Positions 24,820 through 34,942 of a stretch of DNA of 64,000 nt are shown piece by piece. The notes under the pieces were generated by a model that did not search any database, was not told the DNA's origin, and saw nothing but the letters and a program-made list of their open reading frames with translations. This DNA is from Turneriella parva DSM 21527 (GTDB lineage: Bacteria; Spirochaetota; Leptospiria; Turneriellales; Turneriellaceae): contig NC_018020.1 in the NCBI RefSeq assembly GCF_000266885.1, positions 3,720,001-3,784,000 of the forward strand. The letters run 5' to 3'. Within the stretch, counting starts at the first letter, position 1, and the number at the start of each line of letters is the position of its first letter. The translations under genes and the position numbers were made by a program.

Positions 24820-27579
24820 TCACCGCCACCCCGTCGCCAGCAACTCCAACCGCTCCACCTTGTTCAGCACCTCAGAACATTCCTCCCATTTCGGACCCGT
24901 GATGTTTGCGTTGGTATTGTAGCGAATATCAAACGGATGCTTCTGTACCACGGCATTGATACGATTCTGAGCTTCTTCGATGCGACCAAGGGCTGTATGA
25001 ACCCATACGTCTTCGAGCGTGTCGGGTATCTGACCGAACAGGTCATGGATATCATTGAGACGTGAAGAGAGTCGTGCGTGAACTTCATCTTCGACAGACC
25101 CGAGGTAGCGCATATTATAGACAAAGACTTTCTCGTACCGCTGACCAATACGTTGGATACGGCCTTTGCGCTGTTCGAGGCGCGTTGGGTTCCAGGGTAA
25201 GTCGAGGTTGATGAGGGAGCCAAGAATCTGCAGGTTTAAGCCCTCGCTGGCAGCATCAGTGCCGACGATGAGCTTGATTTCGCCCGACTTGACCATGCTC
25301 TTAATTTTCTCACGCTCAATGCGGGTCTTACGGCCATCGAGGTAGATGGCTGATTTCTGCGCGCCTGCATAGAGACCAATCGTGAGATCATGATATTGCG
25401 CTGACAAGCGGCTCGCGACGTATTCTGCCGTGTCAAAATACTGGCTGAAGAGTATGCAGCCTCGCTCGCGCCAGGGGCCAGTATCGGCGGCGCCATGATC
25501 GAGCAGGTGAATCACACGATTATACTTGGGGTCCGCATCGAGCCTTTCAGCCAGGGCATTCACGATGCGCGTGAGCATTTCATTTTCTTCGGGTGTATTA
25601 CGTGAGCTGCCCTGCTCTGCCGATAGCTCTTCGAATTCTGAGCTATCCTCTTCTTCGAGATCAAACTCTTCAGTCCGGGCCTCACCGAGAAGGCGCTTGG
25701 CTGTATTCAGGCCTGCGACCATAGAACTTCCGATGCGGCGCAGAAGCAGAGTCTGTAAGAAGCCCGCGCTGCGCGTACGTTTAGCCAAGAGACGGCAGTA
25801 CTCGAGTGCGGAATCGTAGGCATCCTTCAGATAGCCTGGCAGCTCCAGCGCCTCGATGTCATCTTCACCGTAGAGCTGGACTTCGACTTTCTGCAGGTAT
25901 GGCTTGTTGGTTTCGGGATCGATCGTGTTTTCCAGGTAACCGCGTGTACGCCGAATGATTGAGCGAATGAACGGGTTATGAAATTTGAAGAACGATGCCT
26001 TGAGATTGCGCACCTTGCTCTTTGTCGGGGCATCCAGTTCAGCCTGCTTCTCCAGTTCAGCTATGGTATCGGCGTCACCCATATTCAAAGTATTGCGGAT
26101 CGAACGAAACGGGAGCACCCCGGTTTCGTCCTTTTCATCGGCTGGTGGCAAAGGATTTCGTAGCCAGTTCCAGAATTCGATGTCATCCAGGGCCTGGCCT
26201 GATTCATTGATTTTGCCCAGCGCCTCATCAGGGTGGCGCCATGGGCTGAATTCATTGCCCAAGACGTGCTGTTTGTCGATGGACAAAGCGCTCAACAGAT
26301 CCCAGGCTTCAATGGGGTGCAGCTGCACCGGTGTCGCCGTGGCGAGCAACAGAGTCTTGGTCTTTTCGGCGATTTGTTGAATAAATTCCAGAAGATTGTT
26401 CACTTCAGGTCGTGACTCGTTCTCAGGATTCGCTCCCATCGATTTGCGCCGCGCCCTGTGGGCTTCATCCACGATGACGCACTCGTAATTTCCTTTGAGC
26501 AAGGTTGTGTACGCGTTGCCACGCCGAGAGATCAGCCCTTGTGAAATGATACCGATTCTCCGCGGGCAATGCTGAATATACTGACCGCCTTTTTCATGTT
26601 CCACGCCGTTTTCATCAATCCAGGAGCTACCAGTCCAGTAGGCCGAGGGAACTTCGAGCAGGTTCCAAAACTCCTCTTGCCATTGTTGCATCAGCGTCTT
26701 GGGAACAACGATGAGTACAGGGAGCTTTCCGGCAAGGGCAATCAACTGTGCCGCCATTGCCAGCTGCAATGTTTTACCGAGACCCACCTGATCGGCGAGA
26801 ATCAGCCGTGCACCCTCATACCGTTTATGCTCGTCGAAAGCGCGTTGAACGAAGTACTTCTGGTGATTCCAGAGTCCGTTATGTTTGCGATAAACAGGGC
26901 TCTCTATTATAGGCGCGGCAGGGTTTGAATTGCCCAGCCATTCAGGCATGGTGAAAACCTTGCGCTTCGCAGTCCTTTGGATATCCTGAATGATTTCCTG
27001 TGTCAGAGTCAGCGCATGCGCATCACCCCAGAGGCTATCGAACTCATTTTGCACCCAGGTAACTGCAGACTGATCGTCATCTTCCCAGACCAACTCATAA
27101 TTGAGCTGCCAGGCGGTTATGGATTCGTTCGCGCTGCCCATGAAGGCGGTTTTATTGCCATCGTGAAAGGTTATCACTCCCGCTTTGCCATGAATGAGGC
27201 CAAACCGATCGTCTGGGAGAATGCGCACCTCCATGCGGCCGGTATTGAGCAGATGATAGAGTCTTTCCAAGACCGAACCCGTGACAGGTTTTTCGGGCAG
27301 ATCGAAATCGCACCACTCATTCCACAAAGCCTGCTTGAATGCAGGCATCGATGGCTCTTGGTTGGCTGAGTAGATATTGAAGGTGATCTTTGAGTTTGCC
27401 ACCACGCGCACTTTGCCGATGGCTGCGATCTCTTCGCCCGCAACCTGGATGATCGATGGACTGAAGAAGCCCGCGATGCGGTCGTATGCTTTCGCGCGGG
27501 AGAGCTTTTCAGCCAGAAAGCCTTTGCCCAGGCTTTCGCCCGAATGGCGCATGAGACGAGATGAATAGCGGGCAATCAT
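24820..27579 (-). CDS. PLD-like nuclease domain fused to SNF2/DEAD helicase
   Basis: 919 residues. Near residue 128 an HGKAGVITF...NKTAFMGSANES stretch is an HKD-type phospholipase-D nuclease motif. The helicase follows: DQVGLGKT near 261, VDEAHRAR near 370, LLATATPVQ, and in the C-terminal lobe ILFSQYFDTAEY, GTDAASEGLNLQ near 783 and RKGRIQRIGQ. This PLD-SNF2 plan is known from defence systems, where the helicase moves along DNA and the PLD domain cuts or only binds. The gene starts 2 bp after the methyltransferase stop. Confidence 0.85.
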   Translation of the reverse strand: MIARYSSRLMRHSGESLGKGFLAEKLSRAKAYDRIAGFFSPSIIQVAGEEIAAIGKVRVVANSKITFNIYSANQEPSMPAFKQALWNEWCDFDLPEKPVTGSVLERLYHLLNTGRMEVRILPDDRFGLIHGKAGVITFHDGNKTAFMGSANESITAWQLNYELVWEDDDQSAVTWVQNEFDSLWGDAHALTLTQEIIQDIQRTAKRKVFTMPEWLGNSNPAAPIIESPVYRKHNGLWNHQKYFVQRAFDEHKRYEGARLILADQVGLGKTLQLAMAAQLIALAGKLPVLIVVPKTLMQQWQEEFWNLLEVPSAYWTGSSWIDENGVEHEKGGQYIQHCPRRIGIISQGLISRRGNAYTTLLKGNYECVIVDEAHRARRKSMGANPENESRPEVNNLLEFIQQIAEKTKTLLLATATPVQLHPIEAWDLLSALSIDKQHVLGNEFSPWRHPDEALGKINESGQALDDIEFWNWLRNPLPPADEKDETGVLPFRSIRNTLNMGDADTIAELEKQAELDAPTKSKVRNLKASFFKFHNPFIRSIIRRTRGYLENTIDPETNKPYLQKVEVQLYGEDDIEALELPGYLKDAYDSALEYCRLLAKRTRSAGFLQTLLLRRIGSSMVAGLNTAKRLLGEARTEEFDLEEEDSSEFEELSAEQGSSRNTPEENEMLTRIVNALAERLDADPKYNRVIHLLDHGAADTGPWRERGCILFSQYFDTAEYVASRLSAQYHDLTIGLYAGAQKSAIYLDGRKTRIEREKIKSMVKSGEIKLIVGTDAASEGLNLQILGSLINLDLPWNPTRLEQRKGRIQRIGQRYEKVFVYNMRYLGSVEDEVHARLSSRLNDIHDLFGQIPDTLEDVWVHTALGRIEEAQNRINAVVQKHPFDIRYNTNANITGPKWEECSEVLNKVERLELLATGWR

Positions 27580-27581
27580 GG

Positions 27582-30500
27582 TCAGCCTGCGTCGTTGGTC
27601 AGCACCCCGGCCAGAAGCCCAGCCATTTTGAATTCGGCGCTGCGGTGTCTCACGCTGTGTTCAAAGCGCGAGAGATATTCGAGCAATTTGATGATATTCT
27701 GCCGACGCGACCAAAAGTCAGGAAGCTCTGATCGTAAGTAATTGCGACCAACTTCTGGGTTCTCTTCGGCGACAGAGATGTTGATTGCATACAACAGATG
27801 CCGCAGGGTTGAGCTATTAAAGCCGTCACCCGTCATCTGCCCGGAACCAAACTCAGCCGCAGTTTTCACCCGTGCTTCATTGGCCCTCACGCTGCCCAAA
27901 AGCTCGGTGTAATCCCGAATGCCATAGTTCTTCGCCAGTTCTTGAAACGCACCGGCTTTGTTTTCGCCTTTCGATTCAAAATCCAGCCCGCGCAGGTAAT
28001 AGCGTTCTTCGGGAGAGATGGATCTCCAGAGAAGGATGTCAAAGGCTTCAGGAATACGTATTGCTGCCGCAACATTGCGCGCGTTTTCGATGATGCTTTC
28101 GAGCGGACTTTTGGCATCTTTGCCCGTGCGCGAGAGTTCTCGTTCGACGTTGAGGTCTTCAATCTGCCGATAACCGGTGATGACGCGCAAGGCTGCGGCA
28201 TACGCCGCGAGCTGGTAATCGGTGTCGGAAAAATTGGGTTCTTCTTTGTCTTCGATGCGCTCCATCGATTCAACCTGAGCTTTGACTTCTTGTTCAATGC
28301 GGGGTACCATCTCATCGAGAAAGGCGACATCAGACGAGATATTCTTCCTCAAAATCAGGAGCACAGTACCTTGAACGTAGTTACCTTCTTTAAGGGCTGA
28401 GGTCGTTTCAGTAGCAATTGTCCACGCAGAAGTAACTTGAAGCCCGGACGCCCAAAGAATGACAGCAAGGTCTGCCCATACACCTGCGTCTTGATGGGTG
28501 AACATGACGGTTTGCATTCCGTTGTCGGGCATGAGCCTGCAAAGATTTGAATACGCCTTAACCATTGCTCGTCGGAAACCTTCACCATCACCTTGAATTG
28601 CAAGTGACCGGCGTGAATCATTGCTCCAAGCAGGAAAAAGCCGGTTAAGAAATTTTTCATACCACGCTAAGAAGAACTCAGAAAGCTCATGATAATTAAT
28701 AGCATCTGCGTATGGCGGATCAGTAATCCAAAGGTCATTATCGCAGATAACCTTTTCTGCAACGGTTGTTTCAATTATAGCGGTGCCAGCATGGCTTACG
28801 TTCTTTACGTCGAAGACCAAACCACCACCATACCAACGTTCCCGAATCTCCGAAAATCCTCTAATCGCGTAATCAAATAGGGTATTTAAGGCCTGATTTG
28901 AATATGTTTCCGAAATAGACTCTTTGCTACCTCCTACGCGGAAGCGACATAGTTTGCTATTCCAATTCGTGATCGAGCCGAATAGGGATAGGTTTCCCGC
29001 AATGAGATCTCCACCTACGCTCTGAATCTTTGAGTTCAGAAACCCCAAAAATAGTAATTGCCGAGCACAAAACAAATGATGCCAGTGCGTCCATCCGCGC
29101 TCCCGAATCGGTTGATCCGTATTATATCCTGATTCAATCTTTCGAGATGGAACAATACCATTCTTCTGCCACTCTGCGAAACTTGCCTGCAACAAGGACA
29201 ATACCTTGGCCTCACGCTGCAAATCCGCCTGGTCAGGTGCTGCATAATAGCGATATTCCTTATCTGTCGCCTTGCTGATTAATTCTTGACACAGCTCACG
29301 AAAATGATCATTATTGTCCCCAAGGGGGAGCGTTCCGGACGATGGTGCAGGGTCCGCAAGGGCATTGTCACGCCCCCTTCGTATATACATCGTATTGAGA
29401 CTGAGTTCCTTTTTTCCCGTGCGGGTCTCTGTCAGGTAGAAGATTGCACCGTTGATGCGCTTCTCGAAAATCAAAACCTCTAAGCCGCGCTTGTTCTTCT
29501 CAGGCGACACAGAGACTTTGTCATAATTCTGCAAAACATAGGGTATGAGTTCAAACGCCTCATCGGTCACTGCGATTTGTCCGCGTTTCTCTTCATGTTC
29601 TGCATCACCATGGTCTTTGATGACCTTGCGTATTGCATAGTTGTCGATAGAGTAAGAGTATCCGCTGAGATCAATACCAGTGGCCTTCTTAAGATTCTTT
29701 GCCTGCTTCTCATCGATTTCATCGAGCAGTAATTTGTGCTCTTCGTTGTCCTTCTGCAATCGTGCAAGGCGAACCAACGTGCGTACTCGCTCGTGTGCTG
29801 GCGGCACGACCCAGCGAATACAGTAGAGGCGTTCTTGAAAAACGTCGTCTGGCCGCGGCACCACGTCTTCGTTTTCCCACAACCGCAATCCACCTGAATT
29901 CTCACGGCGAATGATCGACATCGGTATCGGGTTGGGGTTCTTAGGATGAACGACGTAGTTACTCTTGACCGTGCCTTCTTTGGCGGCCTTCATTTCAGCC
30001 GCAGTAGCGTTCATCTTGATTTTGATGTCGTAACGCTTCTTCTTTTCATCGGGCACCAGAATGCCAACTGTCTTGGTCTTCTCACCGATCACCCAGGACG
30101 GAGCGAGAGGCACCATCCAGCCTGTTTCAGGGTCTTTGACTTCGACACAGTACAGATACGCGTCGGCGCGATGTCCCCTGGCATTGTGCTCGATTCCCCA
30201 TTCGCAAATCTGTTGGTCGACGGCATCATAGACTTCCTGTTGTGCCTTTTTGACTTGTTCAGCCACTTCAGGCCCACCGCCGACAATGTGAATCGCCGCC
30301 CAGGTGAGTAGTGCCGCGACCGGATTCAGATCTGAGGCATACACATCGCAGCCCAGGCGTGCTGCCTCAAAGGGAATGCTTCCGCCACCGCAGAATGCAT
30401 CACCGACTTTCGGGTTATGACCAAAACGGCGTTGACCCAGCTCTTGAATCAATTCTTGTAAGTTCTTTGCTTTTGTGCCCAGGTGAGCATTGATCTCCTT

Positions 30501-31085
30501 GAAAGCAGCGGCCGATGGGCCTGCGATCTGCTCAGGCCTAACGCAGTAGTCCAGCTTCTCGTCGTAATAAAGTGCGCTGAAGGCAATGCGCTCCAAAGCC
30601 GCTTTGACGTGGTCTCCTGTCTCTTTGGAGAATTTGGCCCAGGAAATCTTATCGCCCTCGACCTTAAAGTAATCAGCCCATATCTTTGTGTGATCTTTCT
30701 GATCTGCTTCAAACATCGGCAGAGTCAGTCCGTGATCCACTTTCTGTAAGGCTTTTATAACCCGAGCATGGTGTTCCTCATCGGTCAAGATTTCATAGAT
30801 AACCTTGGCTGGAAGTTTGCCTTCCTTCGCCTGGTAACGTTGCCAAAGACCATCTTCATCCATGGTCATGATCTTCAAAAAGATTTCACGATCCCTTTCA
30901 GCGTTATCGCTGGCTGGCATCAATAGACCGACAATCGTCGCGCGCACTAGCACCAGCGGTTTGCGCCCCCACCATTTGCCAAGGCCCGTCAGCGTCTGGC
31001 TGTAGTTTGCCATGCGCTCCTTATAAGACTCCTTTGAGACTTTAGAGACGGGAAACTGTGTTTCGATAAACGTGCGATCAGTCAT
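27582..31085 (-). CDS. DUF1156 adenine-specific DNA methyltransferase
   Basis: 1167 residues. The N-terminal DUF1156 part carries SQTLTGLGKWWGRKPLVLVRA. The SAM site is GDAFCGGGSIPFEAARLGCDVYASDLNP near 225-255, and the catalytic DPPY tetrad lies near residue 790 (LWITDPPYADAINYHELSEFF). Length and order fit the large BREX-like methylases. The expected product is N6-methyladenine at an unknown site, marking self DNA. It sits between DUF3780 and the helicase in one run. Confidence 0.85.
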   Translation of the reverse strand: MTDRTFIETQFPVSKVSKESYKERMANYSQTLTGLGKWWGRKPLVLVRATIVGLLMPASDNAERDREIFLKIMTMDEDGLWQRYQAKEGKLPAKVIYEILTDEEHHARVIKALQKVDHGLTLPMFEADQKDHTKIWADYFKVEGDKISWAKFSKETGDHVKAALERIAFSALYYDEKLDYCVRPEQIAGPSAAAFKEINAHLGTKAKNLQELIQELGQRRFGHNPKVGDAFCGGGSIPFEAARLGCDVYASDLNPVAALLTWAAIHIVGGGPEVAEQVKKAQQEVYDAVDQQICEWGIEHNARGHRADAYLYCVEVKDPETGWMVPLAPSWVIGEKTKTVGILVPDEKKKRYDIKIKMNATAAEMKAAKEGTVKSNYVVHPKNPNPIPMSIIRRENSGGLRLWENEDVVPRPDDVFQERLYCIRWVVPPAHERVRTLVRLARLQKDNEEHKLLLDEIDEKQAKNLKKATGIDLSGYSYSIDNYAIRKVIKDHGDAEHEEKRGQIAVTDEAFELIPYVLQNYDKVSVSPEKNKRGLEVLIFEKRINGAIFYLTETRTGKKELSLNTMYIRRGRDNALADPAPSSGTLPLGDNNDHFRELCQELISKATDKEYRYYAAPDQADLQREAKVLSLLQASFAEWQKNGIVPSRKIESGYNTDQPIRERGWTHWHHLFCARQLLFLGFLNSKIQSVGGDLIAGNLSLFGSITNWNSKLCRFRVGGSKESISETYSNQALNTLFDYAIRGFSEIRERWYGGGLVFDVKNVSHAGTAIIETTVAEKVICDNDLWITDPPYADAINYHELSEFFLAWYEKFLNRLFPAWSNDSRRSLAIQGDGEGFRRAMVKAYSNLCRLMPDNGMQTVMFTHQDAGVWADLAVILWASGLQVTSAWTIATETTSALKEGNYVQGTVLLILRKNISSDVAFLDEMVPRIEQEVKAQVESMERIEDKEEPNFSDTDYQLAAYAAALRVITGYRQIEDLNVERELSRTGKDAKSPLESIIENARNVAAAIRIPEAFDILLWRSISPEERYYLRGLDFESKGENKAGAFQELAKNYGIRDYTELLGSVRANEARVKTAAEFGSGQMTGDGFNSSTLRHLLYAINISVAEENPEVGRNYLRSELPDFWSRRQNIIKLLEYLSRFEHSVRHRSAEFKMAGLLAGVLTNDAG

Positions 31086-31113
31086 TGTGTCAGGGTATAT
31101 GCGAATCAGACCG

Positions 31114-31662
31114 CTATTCGGTCGGGTTTTCGGTTAACGCAAAGCGGACGGCCTTGCGCCAGCCACGGTTACGCCCCTGCACAGCCTGGCCCGTGGCCGC
31201 GTTCGTCATGGTGAAAAGCCACCAGCGTTCTTCGGGCTTTAAGCCCTGCCAGTTCTTTATTGCAGTGGGGATCTGGCCAGGATCGGCATCTTCGATGGCC
31301 CAACAGAGCAAAAGCAGTTCTTTGCCGAAGAGTCGCGGTAAGATATTGAAGCCGGCATTGAACCTAGAACTCTTCAGGCCCGCACGCTGCAAGCGCTGGT
31401 TAAATTCGAAGCGCACAGGTTCTTCTATCATCTTCCATTTTTCATAGGGCAGAATCACACGTAGAGCCTTGTCCTGAACTCCCAGGGTGTATTCAAGGCG
31501 CCGCCGTTCGGGGCTGTCAAAATACTCGAAATGCTCGCTGATGTAGATGTGAGGGCTCTTCTTATCGCCGAGGTTTACTACAATGTGGTGAGCCGTTTCT
31601 TCGGGATGCAGTCCGAAACTGGCATCTTTTCTAGCAGCGGCAGTGGACTTCTGCTTTTTCAT
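31114..31662 (-). CDS. DUF3780 protein
   Basis: 182 residues, starting with an ATGA overlap with the DUF499 gene. The pattern FGLHPEETAHHIVVNLGDKKSPHIYISEHFEY, RRLEYTLGVQDKALRVILPYEKW and GLKPEERWWLFTMTNAATG fits DUF3780, a family known mainly from this gene neighbourhood. No catalytic motif is seen. It is likely a structural or adaptor subunit of the DUF499/DUF1156 system. Confidence 0.75.
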   Translation of the reverse strand: MKKQKSTAAARKDASFGLHPEETAHHIVVNLGDKKSPHIYISEHFEYFDSPERRRLEYTLGVQDKALRVILPYEKWKMIEEPVRFEFNQRLQRAGLKSSRFNAGFNILPRLFGKELLLLCWAIEDADPGQIPTAIKNWQGLKPEERWWLFTMTNAATGQAVQGRNRGWRKAVRFALTENPTE

Positions 31663-34600
31663 TGCTTCACCTCTTGAGGTTCATAACCCGCCAGATTCAT
31701 CTCTGACGCAAAATGCTGTATATCCCCACCCTGCTTGTAATGCATTTCCTGAACAAAAAGCGTAATGCGATAATCTTCCTGATCGCCGTCAGTAAATGGC
31801 TTTCTCAGGTACTGCATAAGGTCCCGCAGATTATCCGCATCAAATCGGATCAGCTGGCCGCCTGTCGAATAGCTGATGAACGTGTTAGCGTGCGCAACAG
31901 CTTCAATGGCCACTTCAATATGGCTTGCTGCAATCTGATAACGGCGCATGCACTCTATAAGCTGGTAACATCTGTCGGTGCCGTCAAACTTGTGGCGACG
32001 TACGACCGTAGCGGGCTTGTTATCGTCAATGCGTGCGCCTTTGCTATCGCCTGGGTCAACTTCAAATGATCGTATCTCAGACTCGACACCTTCTTTGCTG
32101 GCGATCGCCATGATGGTGGATTTCTTTTTGACCTCAAAGGTTCCAGTGTAGGTGCCGCCTACATCGCGTGGTGAAGAACCGTCGGTCGTGTAGCGAATCT
32201 CTGCATCGGGTATGGCTTTCAGCGTGACGAAAACCTTGCCGTCTCTCGGCACCGCGTCAAACTTGAGATCAATCTTGTTCTTCCAAACCCGTACTGGCCC
32301 CGGTGGATGCTTACCAGTCGAGTCAACACATAAGAAGCGGACTTCCATCCGCGCGGTCTCGAAGTTTCCATGATCCTGAATCAACTCAGATGCCGTGGTA
32401 GGATCAGCCCCATAATCAACGTAGATTTTATCTCCATGTTGAGGCTCGACCCTCAATTTGACGGCACCTGTCTCTTCATCCCGTAGGCTTCCGCCAAATA
32501 TTATATCGGTCTTTGCGGCTTCGAATGGCCCAGTCTGAACAAACTTACCGTTCTCTCGCCAGACCTTCTCTCTTACCAGCTTTGACTTGAGGCGATCAAG
32601 TGCATCACTGCGATGCCACTGCCAGATCGGTTCGCGCGCTGCCCGCTTCTTGATTTCTGCCCATTCCATTTCACGTGGCTCATCGGCAGCCTTGCCAAAG
32701 AGGCGTTTCTCACACTTTTTGCGGAACGTATCGCTGTCCGTGTCGGTAGTGAACTTCTGCTTCGATTCAAGGGTAGTACGTATCTGCTGCTCACCGTTGT
32801 AGTTGTTCGAGCTGAACTGCATGAAAAATTCAGCATCCATGAGGCGATCTGCGCTGGGGTAATACAGTTTCGTGAAAGTCTCGCGAACCGCACTCCTAAA
32901 GCTATTGGAGTACAAGTCTCTGAGGCTCAATGCCTCCACATATTGTGGGTCTTTGGCGGAAATCTTATCGGATTCAAGCTCGTTGATGACATAGTCAATC
33001 GCCTTGATTTCCTTCGCGGTATACAAGACCGAATCCATCGCCGCACGTTCGCCCGTAAGAAAAAGAACACGGTTCTTGTATATTTGATTCTGATAGAAGG
33101 CCAACAAATCCGGGTGTAGCCCCGCTCCCTTGTCGTTCGGCTGGTAAACTGCCAGTAAGACAGAATCGACATCAAGGCTAAGTACGTCCGGTGTTTCCAG
33201 AACCGAAAGCCTCTGGTACACATCTTTGTCCACCGGCTTAAAAAGTGCTTCAAGTTCACTCCGCACCTGCTTGATAGCCTGATCGGGATTATACGTTGCC
33301 ACGAGAGAATTAATCTTCGCGACGATATTCTGAACGTTCTTGAAGAGATAACTTCCCTGACGGTCAAGATGCAAATACCAGCATGTGGTCTTCAACGAGG
33401 GCAAAACTTTGGTTTTGAGATCGCGCAGATCACGACCTGGCTTTGCCAGATAATACACGAGGTCTGACTGATTCAGACCCAGCACAGCATTCTGTACCGC
33501 AGCGAGCGACGAAAGCATGATTGTCTTGGTAGCGGCTTGATGTATGTCAGTCTTGAACTGATTATCAAGCTTTTCTGCCTCGGCACTACCAGCAGAAGCG
33601 ATGTCGTGGCTTATCGCATTCTTCAGAGTGCCGTTAATCTTATTGATTTCAGTTACTGTGTCGGGGTCATTCAGATCGAACGCGTCAGGTGACAGCAAGT
33701 AGACGCTCTCGCTCTTTCGCGCATCACTGAACACCGAGCGCACTTGTGCCCTGAGCAAGCGAATGAGTCCCCTTGTTTGTTGAAATCCGGGGTTCTCTTT
33801 GAAGCGGGCATAAAGGTCGCGGACGGCCGGATGGAACGGATATGATTGTTTGATATGGCTGACAAATTCTTCGGGGGAGTTACTGGTGATATCCATCAGC
33901 TTCGCAGTCTGTAACTCTTCGCCAAATGCGAGGGCAATAGGTGCGACTTCAGACTCAGTAGGCACCTTCTCGAAAAGCTTACTCTTGAGAATATGGTAGA
34001 TTTCGTCTGAGTTCTGCCGAACCGGTTCAAGCTCCATTGCCGTTCGATTCAATTCATGGTCAAAGTTCTTCAAAGGCCCGCTTGCCAGTGCCGCTGAGCC
34101 TGACTCATAAGCTGCTTTCAAATCTGAGATGACCACGAGCACATTAGCCAGTTCTGCTTTGTTCACGGCGACCAAGAGATTCGACAGTGCGCTGGTCGTT
34201 ACAACCGCTAGGTTTGAGTCGCCCACCGAAACCGAAGCTGCATAATCGAGGTACGGAGGTAGCTCATCCAAGAGTATGAGCAGGGGTTCGCCTTTGAGCA
34301 GATTCACCCAACTGGTTTCACCAGGAGCTTTGAGAACACCGCGAAAATAATCTGCAAAGTCATCCAGCTTACCTATTTGCTGAGCAATGCTACCCCAAAT
34401 GCCATACTGACTGTCGCTTTCCCGCCCGCTAAATGAAGCAACGCGTATCGATGACTTCAACCCCGTCTTGAAACCGTACTTTGCTCTCAGCGCAGGGGTA
34501 GCCGCTAACAGAGCCAGGGCTATCATATTGTGGGTCTTACCACCACCCATCGCCTGCGTGAGCTTAACCACGCTGATATTCGACTTGCCCTCAAATCGAT

Positions 34601-34811
34601 CGAAAGCAGTATCCAGCAGCGTCCTCATTCCATCAGTGATGAAGTTTTCGGCAAAGAACTCCTCTGCGTCGATTTTGCCTTGTGCCAGGTCTGTCAGATT
34701 GAGCGCATAATCCTTGAAGCGTGTCTCGAATAGGCTCTTACGCGGGGTGCAGAGCTGTTGAACTGACCTTAGGGCTATACGCTTATCTGATTGGAGAACT
34801 GTGGACGCCAT
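31659..34811 (-). CDS. DUF499 (PglY/BrxC-like) ATPase with C-terminal beta-hexosaminidase-like domain
   Basis: 1050 residues, ribosome site CAGGAGTTTAATAG. Walker A AMGGGKTHNM lies at 87-96 and Walker B LLILLDEL at 177-184, as in DUF499/PglY ATPases related to BrxC. Near residues 840-915 there is a fibronectin-like CHB_HEX_C pattern (AEIRYTTDGSSP...GGTYTGTFEV), a domain usually found in carbohydrate enzymes and surface proteins. The last 110 residues form another helical region. It is the first gene of the minus-strand operon. Confidence 0.85.
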   Translation of the reverse strand: MASTVLQSDKRIALRSVQQLCTPRKSLFETRFKDYALNLTDLAQGKIDAEEFFAENFITDGMRTLLDTAFDRFEGKSNISVVKLTQAMGGGKTHNMIALALLAATPALRAKYGFKTGLKSSIRVASFSGRESDSQYGIWGSIAQQIGKLDDFADYFRGVLKAPGETSWVNLLKGEPLLILLDELPPYLDYAASVSVGDSNLAVVTTSALSNLLVAVNKAELANVLVVISDLKAAYESGSAALASGPLKNFDHELNRTAMELEPVRQNSDEIYHILKSKLFEKVPTESEVAPIALAFGEELQTAKLMDITSNSPEEFVSHIKQSYPFHPAVRDLYARFKENPGFQQTRGLIRLLRAQVRSVFSDARKSESVYLLSPDAFDLNDPDTVTEINKINGTLKNAISHDIASAGSAEAEKLDNQFKTDIHQAATKTIMLSSLAAVQNAVLGLNQSDLVYYLAKPGRDLRDLKTKVLPSLKTTCWYLHLDRQGSYLFKNVQNIVAKINSLVATYNPDQAIKQVRSELEALFKPVDKDVYQRLSVLETPDVLSLDVDSVLLAVYQPNDKGAGLHPDLLAFYQNQIYKNRVLFLTGERAAMDSVLYTAKEIKAIDYVINELESDKISAKDPQYVEALSLRDLYSNSFRSAVRETFTKLYYPSADRLMDAEFFMQFSSNNYNGEQQIRTTLESKQKFTTDTDSDTFRKKCEKRLFGKAADEPREMEWAEIKKRAAREPIWQWHRSDALDRLKSKLVREKVWRENGKFVQTGPFEAAKTDIIFGGSLRDEETGAVKLRVEPQHGDKIYVDYGADPTTASELIQDHGNFETARMEVRFLCVDSTGKHPPGPVRVWKNKIDLKFDAVPRDGKVFVTLKAIPDAEIRYTTDGSSPRDVGGTYTGTFEVKKKSTIMAIASKEGVESEIRSFEVDPGDSKGARIDDNKPATVVRRHKFDGTDRCYQLIECMRRYQIAASHIEVAIEAVAHANTFISYSTGGQLIRFDADNLRDLMQYLRKPFTDGDQEDYRITLFVQEMHYKQGGDIQHFASEMNLAGYEPQEVKQ

Positions 34812-34861
34812 CTATTAAACTCCTGGACAATACTCCGGCATACCTTATAGGCAGGAAGTCC

Positions 34862-34920
34862 TGTCAATTAAGTGGCTTGCCGGACTGCTTTTGGCGGCCG
34901 GTCCGTGCCAATAATTGACA
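34862..34920. promoter_or_regulatory. nested palindrome with outward TTGACA boxes between divergent genes
   Basis: TGTCAATTA (34862-34870) and TAATTGACA (34912-34920) are exact inverted repeats and each contains TTGACA reading outward. Inside them TGGC/GCCA and CGGAC/GTCCG pairs continue the symmetry. The two TTGACA boxes could be -35 elements for the DUF499 operon (minus) and the PD-(D/E)XK gene (plus), sharing one operator. Matching -10 boxes are weak. Confidence 0.45.
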
Positions 34921-34942
34921 CGTCGGCCATTGAATAATTCAA

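Noticed and set aside
21238-34811. Calling the operon a complete BREX or DISARM system
   Set aside because: No PglZ phosphatase, BrxA/B or BrxL is present for BREX, and no DrmA/DrmB-type helicase pair for DISARM.
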